Assembly (NCBI RefSeq): GCF_026683955.1
Contig: NZ_CP113343.1
Location: forward strand, 5,008,738 to 5,072,737
Origin: Arthrobacter sp. MMS18-M83
GTDB taxonomy: Bacteria > Actinomycetota > Actinomycetes > Actinomycetales > Micrococcaceae
Reading direction: 5' to 3'
Length of the DNA stretch: 64,000 bases
The translations under genes were made by a program, and so were the position numbers. Positions 45,504 through 52,712 of this stretch are shown piece after piece (position 1 is the first letter of the stretch; each line of letters begins with the position of its first letter). The notes under the pieces are model-generated. The model saw only the letters and a list, made by a program, of their open reading frames with translations. It did not search any database and was not told the origin of the DNA.

Positions 45504-47072
45504 ATGAAGTCTCCAGGAGAGTTCATGGAAATTTTAGCTGCTTACGATTTGACCCGGTCCTACCGGGATGCCGCGAAGATCTGCGGCGTTTCACACAATA
45601 CGGTGCGCTCTTATGTGAAGGCCCGTCAGGAAGGCGCGCAGGCGCCGGTGGCCCGGCACCGCGGCCGGATGACCGACCCGTTCCTGCCGCAGATGATCTC
45701 CTGGGTCGAGCAGTCCCGTGGGAAGATCCGCGGTGATGTCGTGCATGAGAAGCTCCTCGCTCTAGGGTTCACCGGGTGTGAGCGGACAACCAGGACAACG
45801 CTGGCTGAACTGAAGGCCAAATACCGGGCCCGGAACGTGCGCGTGCACCGGCCCTGGACGCCGGAGCCGGGTCTATGGCTCCAGTTCGACTACGGGGATG
45901 GCCCCGTGGTTGACGGTGTGAAGACCGTGTTGTTCGTCGCTTGGCTGGCCTTCTCGCGGTTCCGGATCGTGATCGCCTTGCGGGACAAGACCATGCCGAG
46001 CGTCTTCGCCGCCCTGGACCGGACGTTTAGGCTGATCGGCGGGATCCCGACCTACATTTTGACTGACAACGAGAAGACGGTCACGATCGAGCACGTCGCC
46101 GGAATCCCCGTGCGGAACGCGCAGATCGTGGCGTTTTCCAGGCACTATTCGACGTCCATGCAGACGTGCATCCCGGCCGACCCGGCCTCCAAGGGCGGGG
46201 TCGAGAACGCGGTCAAGATCGCCAAAGCCGACCTCGTCCCCAAAGAGACGAACCTGCTGCCCGAGTACCGGTCCTTCGCCGAGCTGGAGGCTGCGTGTGA
46301 GGCGTTCATGGAGGAGGTGAACTCGCGGGTTCACCGGGCCACTCTGGAGATCCCCAAGGACATGCTCCGCGTTCTCGAACGTCCCCGGCTGCACCCGGTC
46401 CCGGAAACCCCCGTCACGGCCAGTTTCGGCCACACCCGCCAGGTCCCGCCGAACACGCCCATGATCACCTTTCAGCAGTCCCGGTACTCCGTCCCGCACA
46501 CCCTGATGGGTGAGATGGTCTGGGTCCGCGGCACCGAGACCGAGGTCGTCATCGTCCACGTCGGGGACGCCGGCCCGGTGGAGGTCGCACGGCACCAGCT
46601 CACCCGCCCAGGGACCCCGGCGATCATCGACGCCCATTTCCCGCCGGCCCCGTCCGGTGCCCTCGAACGGGTCATCCGCCCCACCAACAAGGCCGAGGAA
46701 GAGTTCCTGGCCATCGGCGCCGGCGCCGCGCTCTGGCTCAAGGAAGCCGCCGCTGCCGGAACCCAGAAGATCCGGCACAAAATGGAACGCGCCGTCACCC
46801 TGGCCAAGGTCCTGGGCGCCGGCGAGGTCGACAAGGGCCTCGGGGCGGCAGCGGTGCACCAGCGCTTCACCCACGAGGACCTGTGCTCCATCGTCAATAC
46901 CGCCGGCGGCACAGGCCACACAACCGGCACCACCCGCACCGTCACCGACCAGGGCCAATGGTTGAGCCAGGGCACCGGCTCCTGGGCGAATTTCGGCACG
47001 ACACCCACGACCGCCCCGACCACCGATCCAGTCGTTGACGGCGATTTTGAAGGAGCCCTCGATGAGCGCTGA
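45504..47072 (+). CDS. istA: IS21-family transposase IstA
   Basis: 522 residues. N-terminal HTH (YRDAAKICGVSHNTVRSYVK, about residues 18-37), then the DDE integrase core: first Asp in LWLQFDYGDGPVVDG, second in TYILTDNEKTVT, Glu in GGVENAVKIAKADL. A C-terminal barrel-like domain follows (YSVPHTLMGEMVWVRGTETE). It carries out strand transfer with the help of IstB. The start was set at 45504, behind GGAAGGAAGGGG; the open frame continues upstream through the IS end but without family text. It overlaps istB by 11 bases. Confidence 0.93.
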   Translation: MKSPGEFMEILAAYDLTRSYRDAAKICGVSHNTVRSYVKARQEGAQAPVARHRGRMTDPFLPQMISWVEQSRGKIRGDVVHEKLLALGFTGCERTTRTTLAELKAKYRARNVRVHRPWTPEPGLWLQFDYGDGPVVDGVKTVLFVAWLAFSRFRIVIALRDKTMPSVFAALDRTFRLIGGIPTYILTDNEKTVTIEHVAGIPVRNAQIVAFSRHYSTSMQTCIPADPASKGGVENAVKIAKADLVPKETNLLPEYRSFAELEAACEAFMEEVNSRVHRATLEIPKDMLRVLERPRLHPVPETPVTASFGHTRQVPPNTPMITFQQSRYSVPHTLMGEMVWVRGTETEVVIVHVGDAGPVEVARHQLTRPGTPAIIDAHFPPAPSGALERVIRPTNKAEEEFLAIGAGAALWLKEAAAAGTQKIRHKMERAVTLAKVLGAGEVDKGLGAAAVHQRFTHEDLCSIVNTAGGTGHTTGTTRTVTDQGQWLSQGTGSWANFGTTPTTAPTTDPVVDGDFEGALDER

Positions 47073-47850
47073 CACCATGTCCCCGCCCCTGACCGACGCG
47101 GCGGTGGAGCAGGTGATCGCGCTTATGCGCACGACCCGGATGCCGCACGCCCGCGCCGTCGTCGCCGATGTCCTGGCCACCGCGAAAGCCCAGCGCTGGG
47201 ACCCCACCGAGGTCGTCCGTGTCCTGCTCGAAGCCGAAGCCACCGGTCGGAACGCCTCGATGCTGGCCACCCGGCGCAAACGCGCAGGTTTCCCCTCCGG
47301 GAAGACCTTCGATGTCTGGGACGAGGCTCTGTCCACCCTCCCGGCCGCAACGACATCGTTCCTGCGGACGCTGGAATGGGTGCGGCGGCGGGAGAACCTG
47401 ATCGCGTGCGGGCCCTCCGGCACCGGCAAAACCCTGCTGCTGGAGTCCTTGGGCCAGCAGGCCATCGACCAGGGCATGTCCGTGTCCTGGCTGAGCATGG
47501 AAGACCTCGGTGCGCTCGTGCGCCGGCACCGCATCGATGACAGCGTGAACAAAGCCATCACCCGGGCCACCAACGTGGATTTGATCTGCATCGATGACAT
47601 CGGCCTGCTGCCGGTTTCCGCGGACTCGGCCGAGGGCTTCTACCGCGTCGTGGAGGCCTCCTACGAGAAGCGGTCCCTGGCGATCAGCTCGAACATCCAC
47701 CCCTCCGGGTTCGATGAGCTCATGCCCAAAACCATCGCCACCGCGACCGTTGACCGGCTTCTCCACCACGCCCACCTCTGCCAAACCAGCGGCGAGTCCG
47801 TCCGGCTCATGCAAGCCCAGAACGGGAAAGGAACCCGCCCCTTGAACTAA
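47062..47850 (+). CDS. istB: IS21-family helper ATPase IstB
   Basis: 262 residues. AAA+ ATPase with Walker A GPSGTGKT near residue 117, Walker B LICIDDIGLLPV, and the DnaC/IstB box SSNIHPSGFDELMPKTIATA. It binds target DNA and regulates IstA. The ATG at 47062 (MSADTMSPPL) follows GAAGGAGCC and lies inside the end of istA, a normal IS21 layout. The sequence has no breaks. Confidence 0.93.
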   Translation: MSADTMSPPLTDAAVEQVIALMRTTRMPHARAVVADVLATAKAQRWDPTEVVRVLLEAEATGRNASMLATRRKRAGFPSGKTFDVWDEALSTLPAATTSFLRTLEWVRRRENLIACGPSGTGKTLLLESLGQQAIDQGMSVSWLSMEDLGALVRRHRIDDSVNKAITRATNVDLICIDDIGLLPVSADSAEGFYRVVEASYEKRSLAISSNIHPSGFDELMPKTIATATVDRLLHHAHLCQTSGESVRLMQAQNGKGTRPLN

Positions 47851-47918
47851 CCCCAAACCCTGGTCAGGCGCACTGAAACCCGGCATGCCCGGGGCGCCTG
47901 ACCCTGTCCAAAAATACT

Positions 47919-47997
47919 TGCCGCGACCGGTCAATCACTTGCCGCCAGCGGTCAAACCAACATGCCGCCACCGGTCACTTCTAAGTTGCCGTTGACA
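47919..47997. repeat. Right-end transposase binding repeats of the IS21 element
   Basis: Inverted copies TGCCGCGACCGGTCA (47919), TGCCGCCAGCGGTCA (47940) and TGCCGCCACCGGTCA (47963), ending with TTGCCGTTGACA at 47997. Confidence 0.8.
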
Positions 47998-49023
47998 GTT
48001 GTACGACTGGAGCATCCATCCGGCAAAAGATTCGGTCCACGGGTCGAATCGACGATCGTGAATTGTCACGGGATAGTCGGCGAAATTTTGATTGCAGAAC
48101 AAGATGCCGTCCTCATCGAATCCGGCTGGGAAGATCCCGATTCGTCGCTCAAATGCGTGATTCACCGAAATCCGCATGGTGGCCGCGTGCCACCAATTCC
48201 CGTGAATGTCTTGGAACGTGCTTCCGTGCCCTGCTCCGGTAATGAATCCACCAGGTTTGGAGGAGAACGGACTATTCGATGCATAGGTGAACGGTCCGAG
48301 TGGTGAGTCTGATGTGTAATATCCGTCGGCGTAGGTGTTCCACTCGGTCCCTGGCCCCGCGTATTGGAGGTAATACTTGTTCGCGTGGGCGGTCATCCAG
48401 GCACCCTCGATGTATGGCCGCTCGGACCCCGGCTCTGTCGCCGACACCGCCAAACTGGCCCTCTCGTAGTTCTCTCCCACCCGCTCCCAGCCGTGCTGCT
48501 CGGGATTGCCTGCCAGAAGCGCCACCCTCTGTCCGATCGGTGTCATCGTCGCAGGGTCAATCTGCACACCAAAAAGCGGATCCACATTGGAGCATCCCCA
48601 GTACAAGTACACGGAGGAGTCATCGTCTTGAAAGAGATTGGGATCCCAGAACGGAAAGCCTTCGCTTACTCTCACGAAGTCGTCATCGAGCGGCGCCTCG
48701 CTGCGGAAGAAGGGGCTATTCGTTTTGCGGGACGCGGAAATGCACAGGGCTCCATCAATTACGCGGACGTCCGGTGCGTAGTCCAAAGCCGGTAACCGTT
48801 CCGTCTCCTTGAAGGTCCATTCGACGAGGTCGTTCGAATGCCAAAAGCCGGCCGACATTGATGCGAAGAGGTAGTAGCGCCCCTGGTAATGGACCACAGA
48901 CGGATCAGCGGCCTCACGGTGAACTGATCGCGCACCGCGTGAGTGGATATCTTGGAATCTGTAGGCAAGGTCGATCGGATTGCAGATGATGGCCCTGTCT
49001 CGATTGTCAGGCTTCGCCATCAT
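47998..49023 (-). pseudogene. 5' part of GH43-type glycoside hydrolase gene cut by the IS21 element
   Basis: The five-bladed propeller text of GH43 enzymes (arabinofuranosidase/xylosidase/galactanase group) is clear: REAADPSVVHYQGRYYLFAS (catalytic base Asp in DPS), LDYAPDVRVIDGALCISASR, PFWDPNLFQDDDSSVYLYWG (pKa-modulating Asp) and ERPYIEGAWMTAHANKYYLQ (acid Glu in EGAW). It ends in the IS at FAGWMLQSYN. Removal of the IS and one GTT gives SYNAATAASS and the discoidin domain. The catalytic part could still be made, fused to a few IS-encoded residues (CQRQL...). No signal peptide. The start overlaps the upstream gene by 4 bases. Confidence 0.85.
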
Positions 49024-49289
49024 GCCCAGGCCGCGTCGGCAGTCCAGTACTCGGAACCGTTGGCGCTGATTCCATGCTTCCATTCGGACACGCGTTTGAG
49101 CTGCGGTTCAATCCGGGCGGTGACGGCGTCCGCTGCCTCCGGTCCGTCTTGGTCCGCCTGCCAGTGCACCCAGTTCACCTCCAGGTCGTTCTCGTCGTGG
49201 ACGAACAGATCGACGTGGTGCCAGCCGTAACCGAATGTGTCCGCGTAGCAGGTCAGGAACATCCGGTCATGTTTTGTGGGATGGGCCAT
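49020..49289 (-). CDS. Small conserved-looking protein upstream of GH43
   Basis: 89 residues (MAHPTKHDRMFLTCYADTFG, YGWHHVDLFVHDENDLEVNW, VHWQADQDGPEAADAVTARI). I have no function for it. It is rich in aromatic and acidic residues, has no signal peptide or membrane segment, and good codon use. AAAGGAGAACGCCG precedes its ATG and its stop overlaps the GH43 start (ATGA), so both were translated together, which suggests a role tied to that enzyme. Confidence 0.65.
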   Translation of the reverse strand: MAHPTKHDRMFLTCYADTFGYGWHHVDLFVHDENDLEVNWVHWQADQDGPEAADAVTARIEPQLKRVSEWKHGISANGSEYWTADAAWA

Positions 49290-49311
49290 CGGCGTTCTCC
49301 TTTCACGTTGC

Positions 49312-49474
49312 TTATCAGCAGGGTATGGGGGATTTCCTTACCCCGGAAGGGCATAAAGCCTTACGCCGGGGTGTGGTTTCCCGCATTTCCACGCACGGAA
49401 TTCAACGCAAGGATATTGAGGGAAGGCATCACCTTCGTCAGCAACTATTCCCGTCCCCCGAAGGCACCCCGTGA
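49312..49474 (+). pseudogene. C-terminal remnant of a gene upstream of catB
   Basis: The plus frame reads AYQQGMGDFLTPEGHKALRR, GVVSRISTHGIQRKDIEGRH, HLRQQLFPSPEGTP and stops in a GTGA overlap with the catB start. The text is protein-like and the coupling is typical of an operon neighbour, but its N-terminus is gone where it meets the promoter of the minus-strand gene at about 49312. The family is not recognised. Confidence 0.45.
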
Positions 49475-50574
49475 AGATTGAGCGCATTGAGGCGATCCCC
49501 TACTCGATCCCCTACTCCAAGCCCTTGGAGTTCGCCAGCGGGCGGGTATCCGACGCCGAGCACGTCCTCATCCGGGTCCACACTAATGACGGCATCGTGG
49601 GCACGGCGGATGCTCCACCACGCCCGTTCACCTACGGTGAGACGCAGGACTCCATCATCTCGGTGGTCACCAAAATCTTCGCACCCGCCCTTACAGGGCT
49701 CGACCCCATGGACCGCGGAAAAATCCATCAGATCCTCGCCCGGACAATCCATAACCAGGTCGCCAAAGGCAGCCTGGACATCGCCCTCTGGGACATCATC
49801 GGCAAAGCCACCGGAACTCCCGTCAGCAGGCTGCTGGGCGGTTTCACCGACTCCATGGCAGTCAGCCACATGCTCGGCTTCCAACCGGCGCAAAAACTGC
49901 TGGACGAGGCCCTCAAGTTCCAGCACGAGTACGGCATCAACACCTTCAAGCTCAAAGTCGGGCGCCGCCCGCTGTCGCTGGACATCGAAGCATGCCGCGT
50001 ACTGCGCGCAGGGCTCGGACCTGACACCGAGTTGTACCTCGATGCCAATCGGGGCTGGACGGCCAACGAGGCCCTCGAAGTCCTGCGCCGCACGGAAGGC
50101 CTCGGCCTGTCCCTCCTGGAGGAACCGTGCGACGCCAAGGAAGGAATGAGCCGCCGGCGCCTGGTAGAGAAATCCCCCATCCCTGTGGTCGGTGATGAAA
50201 GCGTCCCCACCGCCGGCGACGCATCCCGGGAGCTGCTCTCCGGGGGATGCAACGCCATCAGCATCAAGACCGCTCGCAGCGGCTTCACCGAAGCACAGCA
50301 AATACTTGGCCTCTGCACCGGACTGGGCGTCGACGTCGTGATGGGAAACCAGATCGACACCCAGCTTGGAACGATCGCCACCGTAACCTTCGGCGCCGCG
50401 CACGAGGCCACCTCGCGGCGTGCCGGTGAACTCTCCAATTTCCTTGACATGTCCGATGACCTCCTGGCCGATCCGATAACCATCCCGGACGGCCGAATCC
50501 GTGTCCGGGATGTCCCCGGCGTCGGAGCTGACATCGACGAGCACAAACTCGCACACTACCGGCAAGACAAATAG
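49471..50574 (+). CDS. catB: Muconate cycloisomerase
   Basis: 367 residues of the enolase superfamily, muconate lactonising group. The catalytic KxK is in NTFKLKVGRRP, metal ligands Asp in ELYLDANRGW, Glu in LLEEPCDA and Asp/Glu in VVGDESV, and a second Lys in AISIKTARSGF. It turns cis,cis-muconate into muconolactone in the catechol branch of the beta-ketoadipate pathway. The GTG start overlaps the stop of the preceding remnant. catC and catA follow, so the assignment is firm; without them other enolase-family racemases could be considered. Confidence 0.9.
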   Translation: MKIERIEAIPYSIPYSKPLEFASGRVSDAEHVLIRVHTNDGIVGTADAPPRPFTYGETQDSIISVVTKIFAPALTGLDPMDRGKIHQILARTIHNQVAKGSLDIALWDIIGKATGTPVSRLLGGFTDSMAVSHMLGFQPAQKLLDEALKFQHEYGINTFKLKVGRRPLSLDIEACRVLRAGLGPDTELYLDANRGWTANEALEVLRRTEGLGLSLLEEPCDAKEGMSRRRLVEKSPIPVVGDESVPTAGDASRELLSGGCNAISIKTARSGFTEAQQILGLCTGLGVDVVMGNQIDTQLGTIATVTFGAAHEATSRRAGELSNFLDMSDDLLADPITIPDGRIRVRDVPGVGADIDEHKLAHYRQDK

Positions 50575-50628
50575 CCGGCCGGGGCAAACCCCCCATCCTC
50601 CGATTCCCCCCGAATGCAAAGGAGCATC

Positions 50629-50907
50629 GTGCTGTACCTGGTCCGAATGGACGTCAACCTCCCCGCCAATCTGCCCGAAGATCGGGCCACAGCCATCAAG
50701 GCGGAAGAAAAGGCCTACTCACAAGGCGTCCAACGCGACGGCCGATGGCCACACCTATGGCGCGTGGTGGGGCAATATGCCAACTATTCGATCTTCGACG
50801 TCGAAAGCAACGACGAGCTACACGAGCTCCTACAGAGCCTTCCGCTGTTCCCCTATATGGACGTCCAGGTCACTGCGCTCGCCAAACACCCGTCGTCGAT
50901 TTCCTGA
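50629..50907 (+). CDS. catC: Muconolactone delta-isomerase
   Basis: 92 residues, the normal size: LYLVRMDVNLPANLPEDRAT, AEEKAYSQGVQRDGRWPHLW, RVVGQYANYSIFDVESNDEL, LPLFPYMDVQVTALAKHP. It converts muconolactone to 3-oxoadipate enol-lactone; active as a decamer in known cases. The GTG at 50629 follows AAAGGAGCATC and gives the usual N-terminus; an ATG 15 bases upstream is less likely. Confidence 0.93.
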   Translation: MLYLVRMDVNLPANLPEDRATAIKAEEKAYSQGVQRDGRWPHLWRVVGQYANYSIFDVESNDELHELLQSLPLFPYMDVQVTALAKHPSSIS

Positions 50908-50981
50908 CGACCTCGATTGACCCACCCCTGCTACTACCGACTCACCGCTGAGTCGGAATGACAATGAAAGGACAAACCACC

Positions 50982-51830
50982 ATGTCTGTCGAAACCACCG
51001 CAACAGCCGCCGCGTCCGGGGCCAACGCCACCGAACGCTTCCGCTCGGACAAGTCCGTGGCTGCGGAAGTAAGCGTCGAACGCGTCAACGTGCTCGCCTC
51101 CCGCGCCATCAAAGCTCTGGTAGACACCGTGAAGGAAGAAAAGGTCACCTACGACGAATACAACGCCCTGAAATCCTGGCTCATCAAGGTAGGAGAAGAC
51201 GGCGAATGGCCGCTCTTCCTGGACGTCTGGATTGAACACGCCGTCGAGGAAGTGGCCAACGCGGACCGGGAAGGCAGCAAGGGAACCATCGAGGGCCCCT
51301 ACTATGTTCCGGGTTCGCCTGTTCTGGAAACCCCGGCAACGCTTCCAATGCGCGATGATGAACCCGGCACCCCTCTCCTGTTCCAAGGCCGCGTCACAGG
51401 CGTCAACGGTGAACCCCTCCCGGGCGCCAGCGTCGAAATCTGGCACGCTGACGACCTCGGCCTCTACTCGCAATTCGCCCCCGGCCTTCCCGAATGGAAC
51501 CTTCGCGGCACAGTCATTGCCGACTCCGAAGGCGTCTACCAAATCAACACCGTGCAACCCGCGCCCTACCAGATCCCCACAGACGGCGCCTGCGGCCAGC
51601 TCATCGCTTCCGCCGGTTGGCATGCCTGGCGCCCGGCACACCTCCACCTCAAAGTCAGCGCGCCCGGATTCCAGCTCATCACCACCCAGCTGTACTTCAC
51701 AGCTGACGAGCACCTCTCGGACGACATAGCCTCGGCCGTCAAACCCGAGCTCGTCCTCGAGCCGAAGGACAAAGCGGACGGCACGGGCCGCGAGGTAACC
51801 TACGACTTCGCCCTCGCTTCGGCGGTGTAG
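50982..51830 (+). CDS. catA: Catechol 1,2-dioxygenase
   Basis: 282 residues, intradiol dioxygenase. N-terminal helical dimer domain, then the iron ligands: Tyr in EGPYYVPGSP (about residue 108), a second Tyr in PAPYQIPTDG and two His in GWHAWRPAHLHLKV. It opens catechol to cis,cis-muconate with non-haem Fe(III). It is the logical next step after IacCDF make catechol from auxin. The ATG at 50982 follows AAAGGAC. A broken copy lies at 57821. A strong terminator follows. Confidence 0.94.
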   Translation: MSVETTATAAASGANATERFRSDKSVAAEVSVERVNVLASRAIKALVDTVKEEKVTYDEYNALKSWLIKVGEDGEWPLFLDVWIEHAVEEVANADREGSKGTIEGPYYVPGSPVLETPATLPMRDDEPGTPLLFQGRVTGVNGEPLPGASVEIWHADDLGLYSQFAPGLPEWNLRGTVIADSEGVYQINTVQPAPYQIPTDGACGQLIASAGWHAWRPAHLHLKVSAPGFQLITTQLYFTADEHLSDDIASAVKPELVLEPKDKADGTGREVTYDFALASAV

Positions 51831-51850
51831 GCGCAATCAGTACCCCACGC

Positions 51851-51886
51851 AGGCATGCAGCTCGGCTCGGTCCGAGCTGCATGCCT
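51851..51886 (+). terminator. Strong hairpin terminator after catA
   Basis: AGGCATGCAGCTCGG (51851-51865) pairs perfectly with CCGAGCTGCATGCCT (51872-51886), 15 bp with a 6-base loop. No T run follows, as is common in actinobacteria. Confidence 0.8.
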
Positions 51887-51929
51887 CTGCGGTTTCCAGC
51901 ACGGTTGGGACTGCCCCCGGTTTTGTTGC

Positions 51930-52640
51930 ATGCTGGACCAGAAGGACTCCATCATTGCGTTGTCATACCTGTCCCCAATCGTCCCGAACGAGGGCATCAG
52001 GCCGGCAGAGCGGATCTTGTTGGTAAAAGCCCAGGACGTGAACTGGACGCCGTGGTCGGCATGGACGATGCCGCCCGGGACGGGTCGGCGGTTTCTGATG
52101 GCCATGTCCAGGGCGTTGACGACCAAGACGGAGTCCTGGCTGCTGTCGATCGACCACCCAACGATCCTGCGGCTGAAGGTGTCCATCACGGCACAGCAGT
52201 AGACCTTGCCCTCTCTGGTCGGATGCTCGGTGATGTCCGTGACCCAGAGCTCGTTCGGCGACAGACGGTGGAATTTACGGTGCACGAGGTCATCGCTGGT
52301 GGCGATGCCTCGCAGGCGTTTGACCTTGGCCGGCCCAGGAAGGCCGGCAATTCCGGCCAGGCTCATCAGCTCCGCGACCAGATGCTCGCTGACGGTGACG
52401 TCCATGCCCCGTGTCAGTTCGGCGTGGATCCGGCGGGACCCGTAGGTGCCGCGGCTGGCGGTGTGGACTTCCTGATGAGCCTGGTCAGTCATTGCCGGCG
52501 CATCCGGGTCAGTGACATCGGCCGGTTCCGGTACTTGTAGTAGCCGGGACTGCTCACGCCCAGCAGCCGGCAACAGACCTTCGCGGGGAACCCGGCACCG
52601 GTAAGTTCTCAGCGAGAGCCCAAAACTCAAACCATTTCGG
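51930..52640 (-). mobile_element. Relic of an IS3-family transposase (OrfB)
   Basis: Minus-strand text is an OrfB: HTASRGTYGSRRIHAELTRG, then ELWVTDITEHPTREGKVYCC (first Asp), GGIVHADHGVQFTSWAF (second Asp) and YDNAMMESFWSSMQQ (Glu), where it stops matching at about 51930. The usual C-terminal 40 residues are lost. At the N-terminal side the frame shifts near 52520: FPAKVCCRLLGVSSPGYYKY lies in another frame. No OrfA and no inverted ends are seen. It is dead. Confidence 0.8.
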
Positions 52641-52712
52641 GTAACCAATCCCTGGGGCAGGTCATCTTTCTTGTGAGTGAGTGCGTGCGAAATCCCTGAA
52701 TCGCACGCTGGG

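Larger units (their letters stand above)
45264..47997 (+). mobile_element. Complete IS21-family insertion sequence (2734 bp)
   Basis: The element runs from TGTAAGCGGCAACTT (left) to the inverted counterpart of TGTCAACGGCAACTT (right). Inside each end three copies of a TGACC(N)5CGGCA-type sequence are spaced 21-23 bases apart, as expected for IstA binding. It carries istA and istB. A direct GTT lies on both sides (45261-45263 and 47998-48000), the apparent target duplication. It is short for this family, whose duplications are usually 4 bases or more. The IS looks intact and recent. Confidence 0.9.

Noticed and set aside
45873..47600. A 575-codon open frame on the minus strand
   Set aside because: It is antisense to istA and istB; the plus strand has complete transposase motifs.
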